64,000 nt of DNA from Piper betle (lineage: Eukaryota; Streptophyta; Magnoliopsida; Piperales; Piperaceae). The number at the start of each line of letters is the position of its first letter. Position 1 is the first letter of the stretch. The stretch covers positions 62,001-126,000 of the forward strand of contig JAURVB010014463.1 of the NCBI GenBank assembly GCA_033002965.1, written 5' to 3'. Below, piece after piece: positions 20,323-31,500 of the stretch. Position numbers and translations under genes: made by a program. The notes beneath the pieces were generated by a model. It worked only from the letters and a program-made list of their open reading frames with translations. It was not told the origin of the DNA and did not search any database.

Positions 20323-23053
20323 ATGGAGTTCTGGGGTGAGCTGTCCTGCGCTTTCGTCTGCTTTGTTTTGATTATTTCATCTCACATCTTGTACTTCTTT
20401 TTGCTCATTACCTGAGAAAAATGTACGCTCTCTCGAAAATGCTCTGTGAACGCTTGTTTTTTGTTTTTTTCTTTCAATGGTGGATTAAGGTTGCATTTAC
20501 GAAACGTTATTTTTTTGTAATACCTTGTTTCGCACAATGTTTTTTTGTTCTAATATTGGCGCCATTGATAGTTCATGTTTGAACGAGATTGCTTGTACAA
20601 TGTAAGTGGTATGCAGGTGCGTTTTATTTTTGCTCTGCGTGGACGTTCAAGTTGGATATGCCAGATTGGAATTTTTTGGGATAAATGTTGCCAGTGGATA
20701 TATTTTTAGAATGTCGGTTAAGATTATGTCTCGACTTCAATTCAAAGACCCACCCAAAGGTTTGGAGGTTTATTTTGAGATGGGTAGCGCTGGTGTTACT
20801 TGCCAATAGTCAGCTTCTTTAGGTTTTCTAGTTAATGTTACTGTCATTAAACATGGTCTTGTCGAAGAGGTCATGTCTTCAATTATTTAACTATTTTTTA
20901 TTTAGATTTGGACTTGTGAAATGTGAAAATGCTGATATTTTTTCTTCTGATTCGGTAAGCTTTTAAAATTCCAAGTGTATGAATTGGTTGGCGTTGACAC
21001 TGCAATGATCACAATTAAGGAATTAAATATTTTTTTAACCTTGACGTGTTATTTTATGCTTTTAAGTTGGTGACTTTTGTACTGTTGAAAGTTTGTAAGA
21101 AAATGCTTTATCCAATTAGTAATAGTTAAAAGTCATATTTGATACTGAATTTTTCAATGTTTCTCAATTGTCCATCATTCAGGAATCGAAGTTAAACCTG
21201 GAGAGTCCGTCAAATGTATTCCTGGCTATCAGAAATATTTGCATCTTTCGTCGGTTAGCATATTTTTGGATTTGATTACTCTCCTGTTTCTTTAGGTTTG
21301 TTTTACAGTGCAAAATCTATTTACTGTTGTACTTTTTGGTTAAATTATGTAGGCATCTTTAACAGAAATGAAAAAAGAGAAGTCAAGTGATGCACTTCTC
21401 TCTGTGAAAGTTGACAACAAAAAGCTAGTCATTGGAATCTTGTCAGCCGATAACACTCCACAACTATCTTTTGATTTGGTCTTTGAAAAGGAATTTGAAC
21501 TTTCTCACACTGGGAAAACTAGCGTCCACCTTTGCGGTTACAAAGCTATAATGGATGAAGACAGATATCCTTTTAAAGCTGTTATTTCTTTGTATAGATA
21601 TATCATAGTTGTTGATTTTTATGTGATGATTTGTTTTCTTTGACTCTCTTTTCTTGACGGTGCAAGCCTGAATTAAGTGGTAAGCAGTACTATTCTCTTA
21701 TCTGTTTATTACTTTGATGCCTTTTTAGATGCATTTTTCACTGCATTACTTAGTTTGAATCTCCTTTTTTTATGTGACTGCACTCAACAAGTTTAATTTT
21801 ATTGAACTATTTGTAGGTTCAGAGGAAGAATCTGAGGATGAGATGGATCTTCCTGTTAATGGTAATGCTGCTTTTTGTGAATTAGCCTTTTCTTGGTTTC
21901 TTATTATTAAGTATTTTTCTTATTGATTTAAGCAGGAAAGGATGAAGCTAAAGCATTGCAGCCTAATCCTCTGGCAAAAACAATTGCAGCAAAACCTGCA
22001 CTTCCTGCGACAAAGCAGAAAGCTCAAGCGGGTAAACATGAAAAGCCTGTTGAAGACGAAGATGATGACGACAATGATTCTGATGAGGATGATTCAGAAG
22101 AAGATGCCTCTGATGAGGTATTCCCCAATTTATTTGCTCACCTCTTCTGTTATTATCGACCAATTTTTCTATAGCCTAACCTGGCATTAGAATTTTTTGG
22201 TGGTTGTCTTGTTCTGTTGTCGTCGATTAAAATTTTTTGTCTTTGTATGATTAAAGCTGTTCTGTCTAGATCTAATGTCCTGGGGGTGTAGCTCATTTTC
22301 TTCACAACTATAATATGTTAAAATTCTACCAAGATTTGTTTATGTGATTCTGCATCATAAACTGTGATGATTTTCTAGGACATGATGGACGGTGGCAATG
22401 AAAGTGACAGTGAAGAGGATGATGAGGAAGATGACTCAGAGGATGCAAGTTCTGAAGAAGATGGAACAACGCGTAAGAAGGTATAATATAAGCTAGCCAT
22501 TCTCAAGGAAGTTATCCTTTTTATCACCTTATGCAGATGGTTGTACTTCAAATTTCTTCAGGCGCTTGTGTGAAGTCATTATTTGTTTGCAATTTTTTAT
22601 GACCTTTGGTTGAAGGTAGGAACTGGTAAGATGCCGGCAAAATCTGCCGTGAAGACCCCTGCTGAGAAAAAGGCTAAATTGGTTACCCCCACCAGTCAAA
22701 AGACTGGTATTACCATTTTTCCCCTAGTTTTCTAACTTCAAATTATTGAAAATGCTAATGTGTTTGCTTTTTGTATAGGGGTTGATGGCAAGAAAGGTGT
22801 TGTACATATTGCTACACCCCACCCTAACAAACAAGTTGGAAAGACTCCTGCTGCTAACGATAAATCAAAGCAACAAACCCTTAAATCTCTTGGCCAATTT
22901 TCTTGTAAATCCTGTAGCAAGTAGGTTATTTTCCTGAATCTTGTTTATTTGATCGTTTTACTTCCTTCAGTAAGTAATGCCTTGTTTCGCAGGGGCTTCA
23001 ACTCTGATAGTGCACTGCAGTCCCACACAAAAGCTAAACACAGTGGCAAGTGA
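20323..23053 (+). CDS. HD2-type (plant-specific) histone deacetylase
   Basis: Ten exons: 20323-20335, 21183-21253, 21353-21564, 21666-21679, 21817-21861, 21936-22117, 22379-22480, 22616-22706, 22779-22920 and 22993-23053, giving 310 residues. The protein starts with the HD2 signature MEFWG. His25 and Asp69, the residues proposed as catalytic in maize HD2, are both present. The N-terminal nucleoplasmin-like domain ends near [10 protein letters not shown] long acidic Asp/Glu/Ser tract (about 105-210) and a lysine-rich segment follow. A C-terminal C2H2 finger has C286, C289, H302 and H307. HD2 proteins act in the nucleolus on histone H3 and rRNA genes. Intron 3 starts ATATCCTTTT, a U12-type donor. 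The frame is kept only if it ends at 21665 (terminal AA). All other introns are GT-AG. Confidence 0.92.
21565..21665 (+). other. Candidate U12-type (minor spliceosome) intron in the HD2 gene
   Basis: The donor reads AG|ATATCCTTTT, an exact U12 AT-type 5' splice site. TTTTCTTGAC, a close match to the U12 branch-point consensus, lies about 10 bases before the exon. No usable GT donor gives a normal-length in-frame intron here. With AG at 21665-21666 as acceptor the next exon would hit a stop. With AA at 21664-21665 the frame continues into PELSG and the whole coding sequence stays in phase (933 nt). The AA terminus is an inference from reading frame. Confidence 0.6.
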
Positions 23054-23423
23054 TCTGACTTGGAGAGTTAGCTGCCAAACATTTGTAGGCTGGAGTTGAA
23101 TGAGATAGAGCTTGGGACATCACGACAGCTATCTGGTCAGTGGGTAGTTGGTTATATTTTTCTTGACATGGAACATTTTCGGGTGTTTTGTATCCGCCAT
23201 TATTTTGGTCAAGAACCTGTAACTTTCGGTAGAATAGAAAACCTTGCATTTTGCTTTTAAACTTGGCCAACCGGCCTAATTTACTCTTATCGTTAAAGGA
23301 AAGGATAACTTGTGGGTTCCTTTTATTTTGCACTCTGTATTTTGACTTGGGGGCAGTGACATGTGGAGGTGATAATGGAGAGCTCCATATTAGAAAAAAT
23401 TGAGCTCCTGTGAATCCCACCTT

Positions 23424-23533
23424 GGCAACTTTGTCGTGGAACCTGACTCAAAAAGTTTTGGATCAAAGGAATAAGCCAGGCAACTTTGTCGTGGAACCTG
23501 ACTCAAAAAGTTTTGGATCAAAGGAATAAGCCG
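23424..23533 (+). repeat. Tandem 55-bp duplication downstream of the HD2 gene
   Basis: Positions 23424-23478 and 23479-23533 are near-identical copies beginning GGCAACTTTGTCGTGG. I see a single difference at the end of the units. The duplication is recent and lies in the probable 3' untranslated region or just beyond it. Confidence 0.9.
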
Positions 23534-25670
23534 GGCGGATGGGACTTGTAGCTTCGTATGATCTGATTAAGCTCTACTTCTATGTCGAAAATGGGTGCAG
23601 GTCTAGGACAGAATTTTCTTGAAGAAATCTGCAAAACAAGCTAAGCTTGTTATTTGATGTGCTAGACTGGTTTTAGGAAAATGGAATCCTTGAATACTAC
23701 AGATTACCAAATTGCTGGTGTCGATAATTAAAATCCCGCGAGTCTAATCCTTTCGTCCATAACCATTAATATATGAAGAGATACTTTCTGCACTATACTT
23801 TTCACTACTATTACTTCTAAATTTTTACCCATTTATCACTGAACTTTTACCACTTTTTCCGGTGTCTGGTTCAAAGAGATTGCCATGGTAAGTAAAATTC
23901 AAATGTTAATTAGATTATTAATCAATGTCTTGGTAGTGATAAAAAGTGGTGAAAACTTGGTGTATGTAACAATACTCTATTAAAGAATGCTCGGTTAAAT
24001 GATTATTAGATAACTTCACATAGATTCATTTCCACCTTGCTGTAGAAATAACGCAAAGTACATAACAAAAAAGGACTTCAGTGATGTGTATATTGCAACT
24101 TCAGAACTATTCTTGAATTAGAGCAACACTCGGAAGTTGATTCAGAACTAAACGCTTCATCAATTTTTAGGAACTGAACATAAAAGCAGGGCCAAGAGGG
24201 ATTCATATGGACACCCGATTGAAAGTAGTTGACTTACCCGGATGTACCTAACCAGTTCTTTCAGACCTGCAAACGTACCCGTCTTACTTTAGCCTTGATT
24301 ATCATCAAATGAATTTTTCCCCGTCTCACACATGTTTACTATTTACTATTTACTATATGGTAATGGTAACTAATGGTATGATCCAAGAAAAATCAAATGC
24401 CGATTAGGTGGCTAGACCAAAAGAAAGATCAGCGATTATGGTGGCTAGACCAACAATCCAACATGTTTTAGCTTGCCCTTAAGTTTAATGCACTACAAAT
24501 AAGGCATACTTTCCCTTAATTAGTTGCATGATTTAAGTAAATGCTCGTGGAACACGTTGTGCATAGATCAAGGACGACCATAAATTATATACAAAGTTGT
24601 ACTTGTTTTGTCTTTTACATTTTTTAGGAGATTTCTGCGAGAGTTATTGTTATTATTACTGTTTACTATTCCAAAGGTACAACCAAAGAAATAAAGAAAA
24701 AAATAGATAAAAAAGGTGATTCTCTGACTTTTTCTTTATCCTCTTCTTGCCAGCCTTTGTTTTTCCTATAAAATTGGTGCAATAAATTGCAAGACCAACA
24801 AAAGAATTGCAAGAAACTAGATTTAAAAAAAAACACGATGTTGTCGTTTGGAAGCGATATGGTTTTTTGCCAAGGTTGGAGGCCATGGCTACAAATTGAG
24901 CAATGGACTGAGAGTTAAGGCCCAGCTTCACACTTTCAGATGCGATCCATGAGATTCACGAGCGGTGACATTGTCACACCCACCGAGGGGTTACAATTAC
25001 ACTGTCCCAGACTCCCCCTAAACCGCTAAACCTACCAGTCACCACCTTGTCCTTCTCTACCTAAAAGGTTTTTAGAGACAACCAGCCAAAGGGACACCAC
25101 CTTCATCGCAAACAATTTTGCATGAACGGCGGTTCTCGTCTTGAAGTGATTACCTTCACAAATATTTAAAAAATGACATAAGCAAGTGGTATAAAAATAA
25201 TTCATAATAAATGTGAAATGATTTTTCAACCCAAATTAATGCACTTGGATAGGGCAGTTGATAGTTTGATTAAATTTGATTTAATTCGATATTTGATTTG
25301 GTAAAACAAGAAAGAATAAAAAATCTTGATGTGTGTTTATTTAATTCAAAACACTCCCAACATTAGGACACATTAAGATATTTTGATTCTTAAAATAGCA
25401 TTTAGTGTTGATACTAAATAAAAAGTAAAAATAAAATCAGGCATCAATGGGTTCAGCTTATTTAAATTTGAATCAATTGGCATCATAACCAGTTTGAGCT
25501 CATTTTGATCTCAAAAAATGAACATATAAAGATCAAAGTATTATAATTTTTTTTTCAAAATTTTCTAACTTATATACTATTTTTTACATTTTATTATTTT
25601 TCGTTCATTATTATTCTTAATTAATTCAGGAGTCAACTCAACTGGCACAAAGACACCTTAGAGAAGGCCT
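23534..25670. other. Intergenic DNA, no gene recognised
   Basis: AT-rich with scattered short frames. The longest (24656-24931, minus) has no family resemblance. The 25440-25620 part is degraded and carries GAGCTC/TTTGAATC motifs like the MITE relics elsewhere in the window. Nothing else was identified. Confidence 0.45.
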
Positions 25671-25674
25671 GGCG

Positions 25675-25684
25675 TATATAAAAA
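25675..25684 (+). promoter_or_regulatory. TATA box of the peroxiredoxin gene
   Basis: TATATAAAAA lies 125 bases before the start codon, at the normal distance for a plant gene with a leader of roughly 95 bases. Confidence 0.75.
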
Positions 25685-25808
25685 CTTACACTAGGAATCC
25701 CGCCAACTTCCCCGTCGATAATTTCGACGACCAAATCTGCCCACCCCTCACCCTCTGCCGTTAAAATCCATCGTCTCATCTTCTTCACCCTTCGACTTCA
25801 ATACAACA

Positions 25809-26423
25809 ATGGCCGCCGCCCTCTCCTTCACCACTTCAATCCGCACCACCTCCTTCCCCACCCACCTCTCCAGCTCCACGAGCCTCCCCGCCACCTCCTC
25901 CCTCCGCCTCCGCCGCCGCCGTTCCATCTCCGCCGCCATCTCCGTCGGCGACAAGCTCCCCGACTCCACCCTCTCATACTTCGACCCCGCCGGCGAGCTC
26001 CAGACCGTCTCCGTCTCCGACCTCACCGCTTCCAAGAAGGCCATCCTCTTCGCCGTCCCCGGCGCCTTCACCCCCACCTGCTCCCAGAAGCACCTCCCCG
26101 GCTTCGTAGAGAAATCCGCCGAGCTCAGGTCCAAGGGCGTCGACACCATCGCCTGCGTCTCCGTCAACGACGCCTTTGTCATGCAGGCATGGAAGGAGAA
26201 CCTCGGCGTCGGGGACGAGGTGCTGCTGCTCTCCGACGGGAACGGGGACTTCACCCGTGCCATCGGCGCGGAGCTCGACCTGAGCGATAAGCCGGTGGGG
26301 CTCGGCGTCCGGTCGAGGCGGTACGCCCTGCTCGCCGAGGATGGGGTCGTGAAGGTGCTGAATATGGAGGAAGGCGGCGCCTTTACTTTTAGTAGCGCCG
26401 AGGATATGCTCAAGGTGCTCTGA
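25809..26423 (+). CDS. Peroxiredoxin-2E, chloroplastic (type II, 1-module thioredoxin fold)
   Basis: A single uninterrupted exon of 204 residues. Residues 1-42 are rich in Ser, Thr and Arg with few acidic residues, typical of a plastid transit peptide. The mature domain holds the peroxidatic site [16 protein letters not shown] with Cys91. The second conserved cysteine of type II peroxiredoxins is Cys116 ([10 protein letters not shown]). The C-terminal [10 protein letters not shown] and EEGGAF segments are also family features. The enzyme reduces hydrogen peroxide and alkyl hydroperoxides in the chloroplast stroma, using glutaredoxin or thioredoxin as electron donor. The full length matches the family. 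The coding region is very GC-rich in third positions, in contrast to its AT-rich flanks. An antisense frame of 221 codons over it is a composition artefact. Confidence 0.96.
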   Translation: MAAALSFTTSIRTTSFPTHLSSSTSLPATSSLRLRRRRSISAAISVGDKLPDSTLSYFDPAGELQTVSVSDLTASKKAILFAVPGAFTPTCSQKHLPGFVEKSAELRSKGVDTIACVSVNDAFVMQAWKENLGVGDEVLLLSDGNGDFTRAIGAELDLSDKPVGLGVRSRRYALLAEDGVVKVLNMEEGGAFTFSSAEDMLKVL

Positions 26424-27668
26424 AAGCAGGTCCAAAGCTCAATGCTTGCTTTTTTTATTGTCCTTGATTTGACTTAAGATGATTAGTTTTCTCGTACATG
26501 TATTGGATCTGCCTTTGAATCAAATGCGATATATCGATAATGCCTGGTTTTGATGGTGCTTGCTGGCATTAGTTGCATTCGAAATGCAAATTGTTATTGT
26601 TGAATGGATAGTTGTCCAGACCAATTGGAACATTGCAATGCTGTTTGATCGCGGTTTACTATTACATCATAGAATATGATAACTCTAGTAAATTATTGGG
26701 GTTGGCTCAAATTCTTAGTTGTTGGGTTCTTTCTGGTCTTGTCTAATAGTAAGATCGCCCTAGGCTGAATCTCGTAGGCACCAGAATCAAGCATTTTTAG
26801 TTCACAGAGAATCCGTATTGCAAACAATAATTAAATGACACAACTTACTCAATTAACCACTTATGTCAATCGAAAGTGTTCATCATTAGAGCATATAAAT
26901 GTTTTCCTCAATGGGGGTTTAGGGTTTAGAGATTTACAAAACCGTGATTTGGGTTGCAGGGAATCTTTAAACGTAATAATCTAAATCTTGATCTCCAAAC
27001 CCTAAACATTGAAACCAATCTTCTAACCTGAAACCATAAATTCTAAACTCTAAATTTGAATCTCCAAACCCTAAATTATGAACTCTAAATTCTATACCTG
27101 AACAAACGAGGATAGAATTATCACTAACAACTACCTTCAATGAACTTCATCTTCCCATTATACTATTTTTATTTTTACTATTATAAACAGGTCTGTTTTT
27201 GAAACATGTTTAATCACTCATTCACAGGTAGCTAGGGGCAACCTTTGTAACTCAAGTTCTGGGTATAAGAGAAGAAACTTTCAGTGCTATTATCATCTCA
27301 TGATTAGTGATAATTATCAGACATCTATGCATTTTTTCCTTCTGATGAAAGGGCTTTTAAAATTGGAATTACCCTTAGAACTTTTTGGAGCCAGAAATTG
27401 GCAGCCTGATGTCCTGGTAAAACAGGGTGTCTTTTATTGCTCTCGACTTCTTATGTTTTCTTCAGTAAAAAATTTTGTTCCCCTGCCCTCGTTCATCTGT
27501 CAAGTGAGAAGAATTTTCCTCATATATATAACACCTTTTGATGCCTAGAGATACATGTACAACTTGGCTGCATGTGCTAATTATGGCTGAATGTAGAAAT
27601 CTACTTCTTTATCTTAGAGAGTGATGCTAACCATAGAAATATGGTTTTAAAATGAGGTGTGACGTGCA
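26424..27668. other. 3' flank of the peroxiredoxin gene with degenerate telomere-like repeats
   Basis: The first 200-300 bases probably include the 3' untranslated region. At 26915-26929 there is GGGTTTAGGGTTTAG, and from 26990 to 27090 several spaced copies of AAACCCTAAA-like units occur in the opposite orientation. No gene is seen. Confidence 0.5.
26915..27090. repeat. Degenerate interstitial telomere-like repeat cluster
   Basis: Two exact TTTAGGG-type units at 26915-26929 are followed by dispersed CCCTAAA, CTCTAAA and AACCTGAAACC variants. Plant telomere DNA is (TTTAGGG)n. The spacing here is irregular, so this is a short degenerate interstitial tract, possibly from end-joining repair or simple-sequence drift. 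Confidence 0.5.
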
Positions 27669-27676
27669 CTAGGTAT
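27669..27676. other. Target-site duplication, left
   Basis: CTAGGTAT is repeated exactly at 28494-28501. The 8-bp length is diagnostic of hAT insertion. Confidence 0.92.
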
Positions 27677-28493
27677 CACTGTTGCACGAATCGTGCGGAA
27701 TCGGCCGATTTAAATCGGATCGGCGCCGCGCCAATCCGATTTCGGGGCCGACTCGGTCGGCCCATCGAGAATCGGCCGAGTTCGGCCGATTCCGACCGAT
27801 TTAACTCGGAATCGGAATCGGCCGATTTAAATCGGAATCGGTTTTTTTATGAAATTACCAAAATACCCTAGGTATGATTTTTATTAAATTATTTAAGCAT
27901 GGGTAAAATGGTAATTTGGATTTTAAAACCTACCCGGTCTCCCTCGCTCCGCCGTCGCGTTCGCTCCGCCGCGCTTCGTGCCGTCCGACCGTGGCTCCGT
28001 CCGACCACGCCACCGCCGCCCGATTCCGACCTCAGCTCTGCCCTCCGCTCGCGCTTTCGCCGTCCGACGCTGCGCCCGATTCCGCTCCGCGATTCCGCCG
28101 TCCGCGCTTCCGCCGCGATTCTGCTGCCAGCCAACCGGGCCGCCGCCGACGGTGGCGGGGGGTAAAGAGCGGAGGGTGGCATTCTCGTAATTAAAAGTTG
28201 ACTCGAGTCTAACTCGAGTCAAAAATAATAATTAATTCTAAATAATTTAAAAAAATCTTAAAAAATATTTAAAAATATCATAAACTATAATACACAGAAT
28301 AATATCAAATAACATCAATACCTAATTTTAATATATTTATATTATGAATTGTCAAATTATTATATATGATTGATTAAATTAATTTAGACCGATTCAACTG
28401 AACCGATTCTTGGCCGATTCAGACCGATTCCGATTCTGATTCCGATTCACTGGAAAACCGATTCCGAGTCCGATTCCGATTCATGCAACCATG
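27677..28493. mobile_element. Non-autonomous hAT element (817 bp) with exact 8-bp target duplication
   Basis: It starts CACTGTTGCACGAATCG and ends with the inverse of CATGGTTGCATGAATCG, an imperfect 17-bp terminal inverted repeat with hAT-type CA...TG ends. It is flanked by CTAGGTAT on both sides. The subterminal 200 bases are packed with CGGAATCGG / CCGATTTAAATCGG repeats. The middle has a GC-rich block (27930-28170) and an AT-rich arm with a GACTCGAGT pair (28199-28222). The short frames in the GC-rich block are compositional. It shares both arms with the larger decayed element at about 2320-4440. Confidence 0.92.
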
Positions 28494-28501
28494 CTAGGTA
28501 T
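28494..28501. other. Target-site duplication, right
   Basis: CTAGGTAT, identical to 27669-27676. Confidence 0.92.
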
Positions 28502-31500
28502 TCACCAGTATTCCTGTGCTATTCTTTTCCAGATGATAGTCCAATGATTTAGCTGCTGTGAAGATTTTTGTGTGTTTACAACTGAAATGACAGTGGCAAA
28601 TAATGAAGATATGTATGAATAGATGATATTGTAAAATGACTAAGGATCTGATTCTTCCGTCAAACCTCCATAATTTGTCTCTTTTGTGAGACTGTAAATG
28701 ATGCCATGAACAAAAACATTGAGGCGAAGTTGGAGACTTCAAATAAAGGCAAAAAATGCGCTCATAATGGATTTCAGCATATATATTGATGAATGATGAA
28801 GGTGTACATTGTCTGCGGGCCTCAAGCTTTTTGATGATGGCCCATTATTTAAGCCATACAAGAGCTTGACAAGTTCTTTTTAGTGCAAATGATGTTTATG
28901 AAGAGCCCATTTGAAGAGGAGTAAACAAAGTCGCGATGTTTGTAGGACTTGTCAATGATATTGAGCTGCTGCGGCTCCTCTTATTCCTTACTGGGTTCAA
29001 AATAATGGGAAAATTTTTAGTCTCCTCCCTTTCTTCTCGTCATGTTATTAGTGTCACCTCCTGAGTAAGATTTGAGCGGTCATATATGATCAATTTCAAA
29101 TCTCATTAGGTTATAAAAAAATTTGAGTGTTAAGATTTATATGAGATGAATTTTAAGTGTTATTTGATTGTCACTGTAGGGTAGGGCGTGGTTAGTGCTC
29201 GACTTGGTCACGTGGTTAGGAAAAAACTATTCAATATTAGTTTAATTAATTACTATATTTTGTGATAGGCCCTGCCCAAGGCCATCGCCATGAAATTTAA
29301 ATATGTCAAAATCTGTTAGGAACGGCGTTGGTTTCTTTTTCTCAAAATTTAACGAAGATAAAAATATTTCAGCTTTTTTCTTTGTCTTGCACATCCCCAA
29401 ACATGATTTTAGGCCCTTCTTATGGAAGCATAAATAATCCACTGAATTAATGAAATTTAACATTCTGCTAGTGAAGGTCATCGCCATGAAATTTAACATC
29501 ATTGCCACGGGACAAATGCTTGTATTGTTCAAACTAATAGAAGCTTATACTTTTCTTATTTGATAAAAAAGCTCAAATTATCAAACATTTAACAAGAACT
29601 GAGAATTTCGTTGATGGCATATCCCTTATCTATGATCATATAGTTCATGATCTCGATTGTACATAGATAATCACCACTGCCAGGTGCAAATCCGGGGGTG
29701 TGAGGTTGGATCTCAAATCCCGTGGAGAACACACAGGCAAACACCATACCATGGTTGGATTGGAATTGCAAGGAACAGAAGTGCAGTCAACCGAACAACA
29801 TTTTAAAGTGGTGACCTTAGGTGGCATGGCTTATGTTGAGGAGTCACTGCTCAAAGTCTCAAAAGTCAATACCCAAAAAGAAGAAAGAAAAAAATGCTGT
29901 CGCAAAAAAACATTGTACAAGGAAAGACACACTCATACCCATAACAAAAGAGTTGGGAATTGTGGGTATTTTCTTCTCAAGAACATATGGATGGTCTTAA
30001 ATGCTGATTAGTTCCAACATGAACTGATCATTTAGTCTTTTGTGTTAATAAAGGGTTTGATTAAGTCAATTAGATTTCTGACCACGTAAAACTGGACCCG
30101 CCCATTTTCAACTGGATGCCAATCTTTCTGAAACCAAACCCGTGCACTCTCACACCATCAAACCATTAGCGTATGGTCAGCAAAGCCGACTCAATAGTCA
30201 CCCGGCCTACTGAAATAATGAACAAAACTAGCGACTAGCAGGAGTACATTGAAAGTGCAATCACCTCGATTAGGTAAAGCGCAATCCATCAAAACTAATA
30301 GCATTAGATTATGCTTGAGATAAGTGGCCCAACAAGGCATATTAGTACAACATCAATAGATCAATTCAAGAATAATGCAATACGTTGTTGTTATGAATAT
30401 TATATAAACTGTCGCGTGATTAAACTTCTCAACTGCATGAATAAATCAGATCAAGAGCCACCGACTGAAAGGTTGGCAGAAAGGAGCAATCGATCCAGCT
30501 GTTGGTATAAAGAATGAGCAGCTAGCTTTTCATTGTCAAACCCGGCTTGTAATGACCATTTTTGTTCATAATACATCGGATTCAAAATGATCGTCTACCA
30601 CTTGTTTCTTTGAATTAAAACGTTGGTTCCATGGTTTATGATTGAGCAGCAGCCGCAATCACCATCAACCGGCTTCTTCGCCAATTTAGAAAGAACAATA
30701 CTTGCACAAGTTTCGAGGCATTCCTTACTGTTCTTAATTCGAAGATGCTTTCTGGTAAGGCGCTGGACCGTACAACCGCATGGTCCCGGCCGATTTTATA
30801 TAATACCAGTAATCAACCTCGTGCTAATGATTTAACAATCTTTTAGTTTCAACACCTTCTTATAATAATGCTGATTTTTATTTTTTTACCATATTCACCC
30901 TCGAGCTCAGAAAAAAAATTATGTTAACACTCAAGCATTGTCAATCCTAAATTCAGATAAAAGATTGTCCGTTCTAATTTCATAGATAGATTCTAATTTC
31001 ATATTCATGTCTCCAACCCCTTTAGTTATTAATTATTGGTGAAAGAAGAAGAAAATATTTTGCCTCACAAATACAACTCTCTTCTATTCTCACGCAAATC
31101 AAATTTCAAGAATTATCCACACATGTTTTTTTTCAAAAAATAAAGATTATTACAAAACATATGATTTGTAAATATTTAATAGTACACAGTATATTCGCAA
31201 ATCTTTTCGTAACACATCTAATCATAATTTTCAATTAAATTTATTGAATGAAATGGTCATATCATATTTTAAAGTTTTATGGCTCGATATTTCACGCATG
31301 CTTAATTAGAAAATATTAAATATAAACTATTTTTAAATTGTGTTAAAATGCGGGCCGGTTCTGGGGTAATATTATTATTACTATAGACAATCATATATAA
31401 ACATAATAATGTATCATACACTCAACCAACCGATCGATGAACTAGTTTGTAGCGATGCTTAAAGTTGATAGCGATGCCTAAACGGGTAAAACCTGGTACA

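Noticed and set aside
25748..26413. 221-codon antisense frame over peroxiredoxin IIE
   Set aside because: It is a mirror of a GC-rich coding exon. The sense strand encodes a full recognisable enzyme.
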